Source: Cyanobacteria bacterium SIG30
GTDB lineage: Bacteria > Cyanobacteriota > Vampirovibrionia > Gastranaerophilales > Gastranaerophilaceae
Direction: 5' to 3'
NCBI GenBank assembly: GCA_015152475.1
Contig: SUTW01000005.1
Coordinates: 1-64,000, forward strand
Length of the DNA stretch: 64,000 bases
Made by a program: the position numbers and the translations under genes. The notes under the pieces were generated by a model. It was not told the DNA's origin, ran no database searches, and worked only from the letters and a program-made list of their open reading frames with translations. Numbering within the stretch: position 1 is the first letter of the stretch; the number at the start of each line of letters is the position of its first letter. Positions 36,591 through 43,572 of this stretch are shown one piece after another.

Positions 36591-37907
36591 TTATTTTAAT
36601 AAATAATCTATTAATTTATTTGTGTCGCTTATATTTTTTTCTAAGGCAATGTCTGCGATAGTGGTTTTATTTTCAAGCATTTTTAATGATTCAAGTAATA
36701 AAATTTTATCTTCTTGATTGTTTAATGAATCGAATGCGATTTTAAATAATTTTTTAGTTACCTTAAATGCATCAATTCCTTTGTAATTATATGCAAGGCC
36801 AAATTTTGCACTATTTATAATAAGTTCTTTTAAAGTATCATAGCCAAAATCTAGATAAGACAAAACACTTTCCATGGTTTCTCTTTTTGAAAAGATACCT
36901 TTGTAAAATGCGCAAAGTGCTAAAACCATATCTATTTTTTGGCTGTCGTGATTTCTGATTTCTATATAATTTTTTAAACGTACATCAGGGAATGTTAAAC
37001 TTGAATGCAAGATGTAGTCATTTAAGTTGGCACTATGGCCCTTGTAGCCATTTTGCATAAAATCTTCAAAAGTCATTTCTTCTTTTATAATTATTTTTTC
37101 ATTGTTTCTTTCAATAAAAAGCATTGGAACTTTTATAATTGAATCAATATAATCTATGAATTTCGCATCGTTATTTTTTAAAATGTTTTTATAAAAAATT
37201 CCGCATCTTTTTTTATCTGTATCAAGCCAGGCGTTAGCCCTATAACTTTTATAGCCATTTATCTTATTGTTTCTTATATAAGAGTTTGCAAAAAAACCTG
37301 TTGAAAATGGAGAAACCATAATTGACGTTTTTAATTTTAACATTGCGTCATCTTCATTTTTATAATCAAAATTTACTTGAATTCCTGCAGTTTCTTTCAT
37401 CATTACACTATAAAGTTTACCGCCAAAATTTTCAAAGAAATTTTGCATAATTAAATATCTGTCTTTTTTAACTATTTCTGTGTTTTCATATGTTGAATAT
37501 GGAGTGAGGCCAATTGGGGCAAAAATTACATCATATTTTTGTGCAATTGAGCCAAGTTTTCCCCATATTTCTTCATTTTTTTCACTTATTTCTTTTAAAT
37601 CTTTTTCTGCTTCAAGCGAAATTTCAAATTGCCCGCCAGGCTCTAAAGATATTGAATTTTTGCCGTTAAGTGCACCTATTATAACGTCATTATCTTTTAA
37701 TATTTTCCAATCATTCAAAAGTGCAAATTGTTCAATTATTTTTTTAATATCTTCATAATTTGCATTTTTATAAGTATTCTTATTTAGTGAAATTTTTTCC
37801 CATTCTATGCCAATTTTGAAGTCGCATTCTTTTTTGCATCCCTTTTTGTAATATTCAATAAGGTCTTCTTTTGTTAAAGATATTATTTTTTCTTTTGTGT
37901 TTAACAT
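36591..37907 (-). CDS. Glutamate-cysteine ligase (GCS2 family)
   Basis: A 438-residue enzyme of the plant/cyanobacterial-type GCS2 family, joining glutamate and cysteine as the first step of glutathione-type thiol synthesis. Recognisable segments are IGIEWEKISL, LEPGGQFEISLEAEKDL, IGLTPYST, MKETAGIQVNFDY and YIEIRNHDSQ. No glutathione synthetase is adjacent, so the end product might be gamma-glutamylcysteine or glutathione. It abuts the convergent queC (stop to stop) and is divergent from rsmA. EgtA-like activity is an alternative. Confidence 0.87.
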   Translation of the reverse strand: MLNTKEKIISLTKEDLIEYYKKGCKKECDFKIGIEWEKISLNKNTYKNANYEDIKKIIEQFALLNDWKILKDNDVIIGALNGKNSISLEPGGQFEISLEAEKDLKEISEKNEEIWGKLGSIAQKYDVIFAPIGLTPYSTYENTEIVKKDRYLIMQNFFENFGGKLYSVMMKETAGIQVNFDYKNEDDAMLKLKTSIMVSPFSTGFFANSYIRNNKINGYKSYRANAWLDTDKKRCGIFYKNILKNNDAKFIDYIDSIIKVPMLFIERNNEKIIIKEEMTFEDFMQNGYKGHSANLNDYILHSSLTFPDVRLKNYIEIRNHDSQKIDMVLALCAFYKGIFSKRETMESVLSYLDFGYDTLKELIINSAKFGLAYNYKGIDAFKVTKKLFKIAFDSLNNQEDKILLLESLKMLENKTTIADIALEKNISDTNKLIDYLLK

Positions 37908-37962
37908 ATTAAAATTCTAACATGACAATCAAAAATCTTTTTATCCTTTTGGCTAGTCTATA

Positions 37963-37990
37963 TTGATTATAGATAATTACATCATATAAT
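37963..37990 (+). promoter_or_regulatory. Near-consensus promoter of rsmA, likely leaderless
   Basis: TTGATT (37963-37968), 16-bp spacer, TATAAT (37985-37990), then ATTTTT and the ATG at 37997. There is no Shine-Dalgarno. Confidence 0.6.
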
Positions 37991-37996
37991 ATTTTT

Positions 37997-38866
37997 ATGG
38001 ACAAAGAATCTTATATAAGACGAGTAAAAGGTTTCAGAACCAAAAAAACTTTAGGACAAAATTTTTTAATAGATTATAGTGCTATTGAAAAAATTTTAGA
38101 ATATGTTGACCCTTGTGATGATGTTGTTGAAATTGGTGCTGGTGTTGGCTTTGTGACCGAGGAATTAGTTAAAAAGGCAAAAAGTGTAACGGCAATTGAA
38201 ATTGACAAAGATGCAATAAAAATTCTTGAAAAAAATTGCAAATTTTCAATTCTTAATAAAGAAAATTCTTGTGATTTTAAAATTATTGAACAAGATATTT
38301 TGAAAACTGATTTATCGCAATTTAAGAAAGACAAAGAGCTTAAAATCGTTGCAAATATTCCATATTATATTACAAGTCCAATTCTTGCTCATTTGCTTGG
38401 TGAAATTGACGACATCAATAATAAAAATAGAAATTCTATATCTGAAATTATTTTAATGGTTCAATATGAAGTTGCAAAAAGACTTGTTGCTTCTGAAAAA
38501 TCTGAAAACATTAAAGATTACGGTCTTTTGTCTATTTTGGCTCAATTTTGGGCAGATGTTGAGATTATAAAAAAAGTATCTAAATATTCTTTTTATCCTG
38601 CACCAAAGGTTGATTCAGCGCTTGTTAGATTGAGAATAAATAAAAATCCAAAAGTTGAAGTTACTCCATTTTTGAGAAAAACAATCAAAGCTTCTTTTTC
38701 AACTAGAAGAAAAAATATCAAAAATTGTCTTCAAAATGCCTCTTTTTTAGGGGTTGAAGATGCTCTTCAATCTTGCAATATTGATTTAAATACAAGAGGC
38801 GAAAAATTATCTATTCAAGATTTTTCAAATCTCTCAAAGGCTTTATATGAAAAAAGTAAAAATTAG
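37997..38866 (+). CDS. rsmA: 16S rRNA dimethyladenosine transferase (KsgA)
   Basis: This dimethylates the two adjacent adenines near the 3' end of 16S rRNA during small-subunit maturation. The 289-residue protein carries KTLGQNFLID, the SAM motif EIGAGVGFVTEEL and the catalytic NIPYYITSP, with the C-terminal KASFSTRRKNIKNCL helix. Its promoter ends 6 nt before the ATG with no ribosome site. The next gene, ispE, starts 20 bp inside it; the rsmA-ispE pair is a widely conserved order. Confidence 0.97.
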   Translation: MDKESYIRRVKGFRTKKTLGQNFLIDYSAIEKILEYVDPCDDVVEIGAGVGFVTEELVKKAKSVTAIEIDKDAIKILEKNCKFSILNKENSCDFKIIEQDILKTDLSQFKKDKELKIVANIPYYITSPILAHLLGEIDDINNKNRNSISEIILMVQYEVAKRLVASEKSENIKDYGLLSILAQFWADVEIIKKVSKYSFYPAPKVDSALVRLRINKNPKVEVTPFLRKTIKASFSTRRKNIKNCLQNASFLGVEDALQSCNIDLNTRGEKLSIQDFSNLSKALYEKSKN

Positions 38867-39650
38867 TGCTCCCTGCAAAATTAATTTAAATCTTAAAATT
38901 AAAGGAATCCTTGAAAACGGTTTTCACGAGATTGAAAGTATTATGCAAACGGTTGACTTGTTTGATTATTTAACTATTGAAAAATGTGAATTAGATAGTT
39001 TAAATAATCAAAAATTCAATGTTTTTCTTGATGGAACAAAAAAAGAAATACTTTCTTATGGCGAATCTAATATCGTTTATAAGGCTTCAAAACTTTTTTT
39101 TGAAACAACTGGAATTGAAGCTTCTATTAAAATTTTTATTGAAAAAAATATTCCAATATCCGCAGGTCTTGCAGGTGGAAGTACTGATGCAGCCGGTGTT
39201 TTGTATGGTTTGAATGAATTATTTAATAAACCTTTAAACGAAAGAGATTTACTTGATTTATGTGAAAAATTAGGTTCTGATTTAAATTTTTGTTTACTTG
39301 GGGGTAGAGCCTTAGTTAAAGGCAGAGGCGAAGTTATTGAAAAACTTGATTTTGAGCCTTTTAATTTGACTATTGTAAAACCCAAAAATTTATCAATTAG
39401 CGCAAAAGAAGCTTATCAAAAATTTGATATATCAAAAGGTGTTTCAAATCTTGATAATGATTTAGAATGGGCACTTTTACCATTTTATAAAGAACTACAA
39501 TACCTAAATAGTCTTGGTTTAAAAATGTCTGGTTCCGGTAGTGCTTATTTTAAAATTGGTGATTTTGATTATGAATTTAATTCGTCATTTGAAGTTTTTA
39601 AAAACTTAAATGCAATTCCAGATGGCGTTTCACTTATTGAATGTTTGTAA
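38847..39650 (+). CDS. ispE: 4-diphosphocytidyl-2-C-methylerythritol kinase
   Basis: A GHMP-family kinase acting two steps before isoprenoid branching in the MEP pathway, and one step before IspF (15.3 kb). The 267-residue protein has APCKINLNLKIKG, the ATP loop ISAGLAGGSTDAAGVLYGL, and KMSGSGSAYFKI. It overlaps rsmA by 20 bp and is co-transcribed with it. The next promoter (pilin 2) begins within 20 bp of its stop. Confidence 0.96.
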   Translation: MKKVKISAPCKINLNLKIKGILENGFHEIESIMQTVDLFDYLTIEKCELDSLNNQKFNVFLDGTKKEILSYGESNIVYKASKLFFETTGIEASIKIFIEKNIPISAGLAGGSTDAAGVLYGLNELFNKPLNERDLLDLCEKLGSDLNFCLLGGRALVKGRGEVIEKLDFEPFNLTIVKPKNLSISAKEAYQKFDISKGVSNLDNDLEWALLPFYKELQYLNSLGLKMSGSGSAYFKIGDFDYEFNSSFEVFKNLNAIPDGVSLIECL

Positions 39651-39665
39651 AATCGCTTTCTACCC

Positions 39666-39693
39666 TTGAAACATCTTGAAAAAATGTTATAAT
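39666..39693 (+). promoter_or_regulatory. Promoter of pilin gene 2
   Basis: TTGAAA (39666-39671), 16-bp spacer, TATAAT (39688-39693). The -35 is five of six to consensus and the -10 is perfect. The leader holds AGAAAGG before the ATG. Confidence 0.8.
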
Positions 39694-39744
39694 AAAAATG
39701 TAGGATATTTTTTAAATACGGTAATTAAGAAAGGTATAGAATTT

Positions 39745-40576
39745 ATGAACAAATATAACTTTAATCTCGGGGGGGGGGGCATCTAGAAGTTTAAAAGCTT
39801 TCACCTTAGCGGAAGTTTTAATCACACTCGCTATTATTGGTGTTGTTGCAGCTCTCACAATTCCGTCAGTCATTACAAATTATAAAAAAACGGAACTGGA
39901 ATCAAAAATAAAAACTGCATATTCAATATTATCAACAGCGCTTAACCTTGCAATTAAAGATTATGGACCAACTGATACTTGGGATATAACTAAAGTTGGC
40001 ACTGCCACCGAAACAACAGAGCAAGCTTTAAAAAAATATTTTATACCATATTTAAAAGTTGCAAAAGAGTGCGGAAAATCTCAAGAACCTGAATGTGTTT
40101 ACGAATTTTCATCATTGGGTGGTGGAATATTTGTTAATGCTAACACTGGTACAACGCCACATTATTCACGTATTTATTTAACAAATGGAACCGTAATACA
40201 AATGGTTATGGCGAGCAATAATAATAAGGTAACGCAATTAGCAATGCTTGTTGATGTAAATGGTCTAAAAAAACCAAATCAGCTTGGAGTCGATATACAA
40301 TATTTTGTAATTCCAACAAGAACAGTTGAAAATCAACCAAAACTTAATTATCAAGTTGCAATAGCTTCAGCTGGTGGAAATAGTGATTATATTTCTAATA
40401 TAACTCATAATACAAAAGGTTGTAAAAAATCTTTAACAAAAATCGATAGTGCGCTTGGCACGGCTTGTACCTATGTTTTAAGAAAAAACGGTTGGAAAAT
40501 TCCTTCAGTTGATGAATATGTTGAAATGGCAGGTGGGGATGAACAATATCGAGCTTTGTACCCTTGGAATTTCTAA
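39745..40576 (+). CDS. Prepilin-like protein 2 (poly-G tract out of frame: OFF)
   Basis: The ATG at 39745 is followed by AAC AAA TAT and so on, then G11, giving GGC ATC TAG: translation would stop after 13 residues. Removing one G makes the reading frame continuous to 40576 (276 aa): leader, SRSLKA, then FTLAEVLITLAIIG, two or more cysteines and the shared NGWKIPSVDEYVEMAGGDE C-terminus. So the gene is intact apart from the tract. The track's ORF at 40115 is only an internal ATG without a signal. It has its own promoter, ribosome site and terminator. A reversible OFF state is favoured over decay because no other damage is present. Confidence 0.88.
39769..39779 (+). repeat. Poly(G) tract, 11 G, in the leader of pilin 2
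   Basis: Eleven G after CTC, followed by CATCTAGAAG. G10 would read GCA TCT AGA AGT, the same frame as pilin 1. The flanks match pilin 4 over more than 75 bp. Confidence 0.95.
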
Positions 40577-40595
40577 AAACATGATTAAAAACGTA

Positions 40596-40627
40596 AAAGC
40601 CCCAAAATCAATTGGGGCTTTAAATTT
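40596..40627 (+). terminator. Intrinsic terminator of pilin 2
   Basis: A 10-bp stem AAAGCCCCAA / TTGGGGCTTT with a 6-nt loop, followed by AAATTT. Confidence 0.8.
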
Positions 40628-40639
40628 GCCCAAACCCTC

Positions 40640-40667
40640 TTGAAACATCTTAAAAAAATGTTATAAT
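40640..40667 (+). promoter_or_regulatory. Promoter of pilin gene 3
   Basis: TTGAAA (40640-40645), 16-bp spacer, TATAAT (40662-40667). The ribosome site is GAAAGGA. Confidence 0.8.
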
Positions 40668-40710
40668 CAAAATATAGATTTAATATGGAGCGTGAAAGGA
40701 TTTTTAAATT

Positions 40711-41503
40711 ATGTACAGAATTAATTTAAATTGCGGGGGGGGGGGCATCTAGAAGTTTAAAAGCTTTCACCTTAGCAGAAGTTTTAATCACACTTGCTAT
40801 AATCGGCGTTGTTGCAGCATTAACTATTCCATCAGTTATAACGAATTATCAAAATCAAGAAAGAGTTGCAGCACTTAAAAAAACTTTTAGCGCTATTGCG
40901 AATACGACAAATCTTGCAATCAATGAACACGGACCAATTTCAGGCTGGGAAATTGGCAAGGATAATAATGGCAAGGATTCAGAAGATTTTGCAAATAAGT
41001 ACTTAATTCCATATCTTAGAGTTGCAAAAAATTGCGGAACTAGGTCAGATGGCGAATGTGCTTATGAGTATTATAGTTTGAGTGGTTCTGGTCCAAGTAC
41101 TTTTCCTGATACCTACACCAAATTCTATTTATCTGATGGCGCATTGGTTTTTTTAAGAACAAACAATAAGGAAACATCTAATGGAAAACAATTACAGGGT
41201 CAAATCACAATAGATGTAAATGGCAATAAACCTCCAAACAAAATAGGGTTAGATGTTTTTCGTTTTTACTATATGATTTATGGTGCTGGAAAATATTTTG
41301 GTGGGAAATTGATTCCAAGCTTTGGAGTTTCTGATACTGTTGAGACATCAATAAATAACGAAACAGCTGGGTGCAACAAATTAGCGAATGGAATTCGTTG
41401 TTCTCATGTAATTATGGTAAATGGCTGGAAAATTCCAACTAAGGATGAATATGTTAAAATGGTAGGCGGTAATGAAGAATACCGTGCTTTATATCCTTGG
41501 TAA
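40711..41503 (+). CDS. Prepilin-like protein 3 (poly-G tract out of frame: OFF)
   Basis: The ATG at 40711 opens MYRINLNC, then G11 leads to GGC ATC TAG, a stop after 13 residues. With one G fewer the frame runs cleanly to 41503 (263 aa): SRSLKA, FTLAEVLITLAIIG, a variable body (NEHGPISGWEIG) and the conserved ending NGWKIPTKDEYVKMVGGNE. The leader differs from pilins 2 and 4 upstream of the tract, yet the tract and the following CATCTAGAAG are the same. The track's 41078 ORF is a downstream internal ATG. It has its own promoter and terminator. Confidence 0.88.
40735..40745 (+). repeat. Poly(G) tract, 11 G, in the leader of pilin 3
   Basis: Eleven G after TGC, followed by CATCTAGAAG. The phase is the same as in pilins 2 and 4. 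Confidence 0.95.
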
Positions 41504-41525
41504 AAAAACTTAATTCTATATTCTT

Positions 41526-41552
41526 GCGCCTTATTTATTAAGGCGCTTTTTT
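41526..41552 (+). terminator. Intrinsic terminator of pilin 3
   Basis: An 8-bp GC-rich stem GCGCCTTA / TAAGGCGC with a 5-nt loop, followed by TTTTTT. Confidence 0.85.
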
Positions 41553-41575
41553 ATTTAAAAATTTTATTATCTCCC

Positions 41576-41604
41576 TTGAAACTATTTAAAAAATTTGTTA
41601 TACT
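41576..41604 (+). promoter_or_regulatory. Promoter of pilin gene 4
   Basis: TTGAAA (41576-41581), 17-bp spacer, TATACT (41599-41604). The downstream leader matches that of pilin 1 almost base for base. Confidence 0.75.
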
Positions 41605-41652
41605 AACAATATAAATTTTGTTGCGAATAGAATTAAGAAAGGTATAGAATTT

Positions 41653-42409
41653 ATGAACAAATATAACTTTAATCTCGGGGGGGGGGGCATCTAGAAGTTT
41701 AAAAGCCTTTACTCTTGCCGAAGTACTTATCACATTAGCTATCATTGGCGTTGTTGCGGCACTTACTATTCCATCAGTTGTATCGCATTCAAGAAGAACT
41801 GAAATTGAATCAAAGCTTAAAAAATCATATATGGTTTTATCTCAAGCAGTTAATCTCGCAATTAAGGATTATGGTCCTGTTTCAGGTTGGAATTTTCCAG
41901 ATGGTAGTAATCCACAAGATATCAGACAATTTGCTAATACTTATTTTGCTCCTTATTTGAAAATTGCAAGGGATTGCACAAAAAGCAATCATCCTGATTG
42001 TAATTATTCTGGCAAGAATTTGAGTGGTTATAAACTTTTGCATAACAATTCAGACGGTACTTATGCTTCTTATTATTTGGCTGATGGTTCATATATTGAG
42101 TTTAAATTCAATGTGGATAAAGTTCAGTTTTTTGTTGACTGCAATGGTAACAAAAAACCAAATGTTTTAGGATATGATTTATTTACAGTTAGTATTAGGC
42201 AGCAACCTAATGATATTATTAAATATCCACTTAGTGTGGGGTATATTAATGAAAAAACTTTTTCTGGGAATACTTCTTGCGCGACAGGCGGTAATGGAGC
42301 TTATTGTCTGACGCTTATTGTATCTAATGGTTGGAAAATACCAAGCAAAGATGAATATGTTAGAATGGGCGGGGACATTACTAAATATCCTTATAATGGC
42401 CTTTATTAA
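41653..42409 (+). CDS. Prepilin-like protein 4 (poly-G tract out of frame: OFF)
   Basis: The ATG at 41653 and the leader (MNKYNFNL) are the same as in pilin 2. G11 then gives GGC ATC TAG. With one G fewer the frame is open to 42409 (251 aa): SRSLKA, FTLAEVLITLAIIG, a body differing from the others (SHSRRTEIESKLKK), several cysteines and NGWKIPSKDEYVRMGG near the end. The C-terminus lacks the YPW of the others (it ends YPYNGLY). The last 29 bp overlap the convergent TIGR02757 gene, so there is no separate terminator. The track's 41831 ORF is an internal start. Confidence 0.87.
41677..41687 (+). repeat. Poly(G) tract, 11 G, in the leader of pilin 4
   Basis: Eleven G after CTC, followed by CATCTAGAAG. 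About 80 bp from the ribosome site to the -LKA codons is identical to pilin 2. Confidence 0.95.
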
Positions 42410-43118
42410 CACCTAATCCAAAAAGTGCAAAATCATATTTGATAGGGTCACTTGAATCAAATTCTTTTAATTTGTCTGTTAATTCAATGACGGCTTTAAT
42501 GTCGTTTGAATTTCTTTTTAGCAAATTGTATTCTCTTGATAATCTTGCAACATGTACATCTAACGGAATTAAAAGTTCTGATGGTTTTTTAAAATCCCAT
42601 ATGCCTAAATCAACTGGACCTTTTCTTATCATCCATCTTAAAAACATATTGTATCTTTTTTGTGCGCCACCTTTTGATGGATTTGATATCATAAAACAAA
42701 AACCCATAGGGCAGTTATTTGGATTGTTTTTGTAGAAATAATCACAAACTACTTGTGTACCTTTGGAAAATAACTCTTCAAGCGAGCTTTTGTCTTTTGT
42801 GTATAGTTTGTTTAAAATCGCAAATATGTCATATAAGTCTTCGTTTTTGCAAAATCTGTAATTTATATCTTTTATAAGGTTTTTTTCTTTTTCAAAGTTT
42901 TCAACAAAATTATATGGTTGCATATCGATTTTTTTGAACAGTTCATCAAGTTTTTTTATAAACTGTTCTCTTTTACCATAAGCAAACATTGCACTTATAA
43001 AAGCTGATATTTCAATATCTTTTTTGTTTTTAAAAAGGTGCGGAAATTGAATCGGGTCATCTTTTATAAAATCTTTTGTTTCGTATATTTTAACTAAATT
43101 ATCAAGTTTCTTTTTCAT
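42381..43118 (-). CDS. TIGR02757-family protein (unknown function)
   Basis: A 245-residue protein matching the DUF2400/TIGR02757 family, with ISAFISAMFAYGKREQFIKK, NPSKGGAQKRYNMFLRWMIR and IPLDVHVARLSREYNLLKRN; these resemble a helix-hairpin-helix DNA-glycosylase-like fold. No catalytic role is established as far as I know. Its ATG overlaps the tadA stop (ATGA), so it is coupled to the operon upstream. Its end overlaps pilin 4 by 29 bp. Confidence 0.88.
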   Translation of the reverse strand: MKKKLDNLVKIYETKDFIKDDPIQFPHLFKNKKDIEISAFISAMFAYGKREQFIKKLDELFKKIDMQPYNFVENFEKEKNLIKDINYRFCKNEDLYDIFAILNKLYTKDKSSLEELFSKGTQVVCDYFYKNNPNNCPMGFCFMISNPSKGGAQKRYNMFLRWMIRKGPVDLGIWDFKKPSELLIPLDVHVARLSREYNLLKRNSNDIKAVIELTDKLKEFDSSDPIKYDFALFGLGVNKGHYKDI

Positions 43119-43570
43119 CTTATTTTTTCAAAATATTCTTTTAAAATTTGGTCACATTCTTTTTCTTTTATGCCGCCAAAAACTTTTGTGTCGTTTTTTA
43201 AAAGTGTTCTTAAATCAATTTTGCCATTGAATGCTCCATATAAATTGTCGTATGAACCAAAATAGACATTTTTAATCCTTGCATTTAATATTGCCCAAGC
43301 GCACATGGGGCAAGGTTCTAGTGTTACAAATAAAGAACAATTTAAAAGTCTCCAATTTTTAATTTTTTTACAAGCTTTTTTGATTGCCATTATTTCGGCG
43401 TGTGCTGTCGGATTTTTTAATTTTTCTTTTTCATTATGTGCTTTTGCGATTATATTTTTATTTTCGTCAATAATAACGCAACCAACAGGTAAATCTTCAC
43501 CTGATTTTTTTGCTTCTTTAAGTGCAAGATTCATATAATATTCAATATCGTTTGTATCTATATTTGGCAT
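43115..43570 (-). CDS. tadA: tRNA(Arg) adenosine-34 deaminase
   Basis: This zinc enzyme converts A34 to inosine in tRNA-Arg(ACG), allowing CGU/CGC/CGA to be read. The 151-residue protein has the zinc/catalytic HAEIMAI and TLEPCPMCAWAILNARI. It starts 2 bp after the histidine-kinase stop and overlaps the next gene by 4 bp. The tRNA-Arg(CCG) at 22 kb reads the remaining CGG codon. A guanine deaminase cannot be excluded by motif alone, but length and context fit TadA. Confidence 0.93.
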   Translation of the reverse strand: MPNIDTNDIEYYMNLALKEAKKSGEDLPVGCVIIDENKNIIAKAHNEKEKLKNPTAHAEIMAIKKACKKIKNWRLLNCSLFVTLEPCPMCAWAILNARIKNVYFGSYDNLYGAFNGKIDLRTLLKNDTKVFGGIKEKECDQILKEYFEKIR

Positions 43571-43572
43571 TA

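Noticed and set aside
40115-40576. Track ORFs 40115, 41078 and 41831 as complete genes
   Set aside because: They are internal ATGs of the three G11 pilins. Each lacks the leader and helix, and each merges with the upstream frame when one G is removed.
39745-42409. Pilins 2-4 as decayed pseudogenes
   Set aside because: Each has just one lesion, always one extra G in the same tract, with intact promoters and full coding bodies. A sequencing miscount is still possible, so the read test is stated in the finding.
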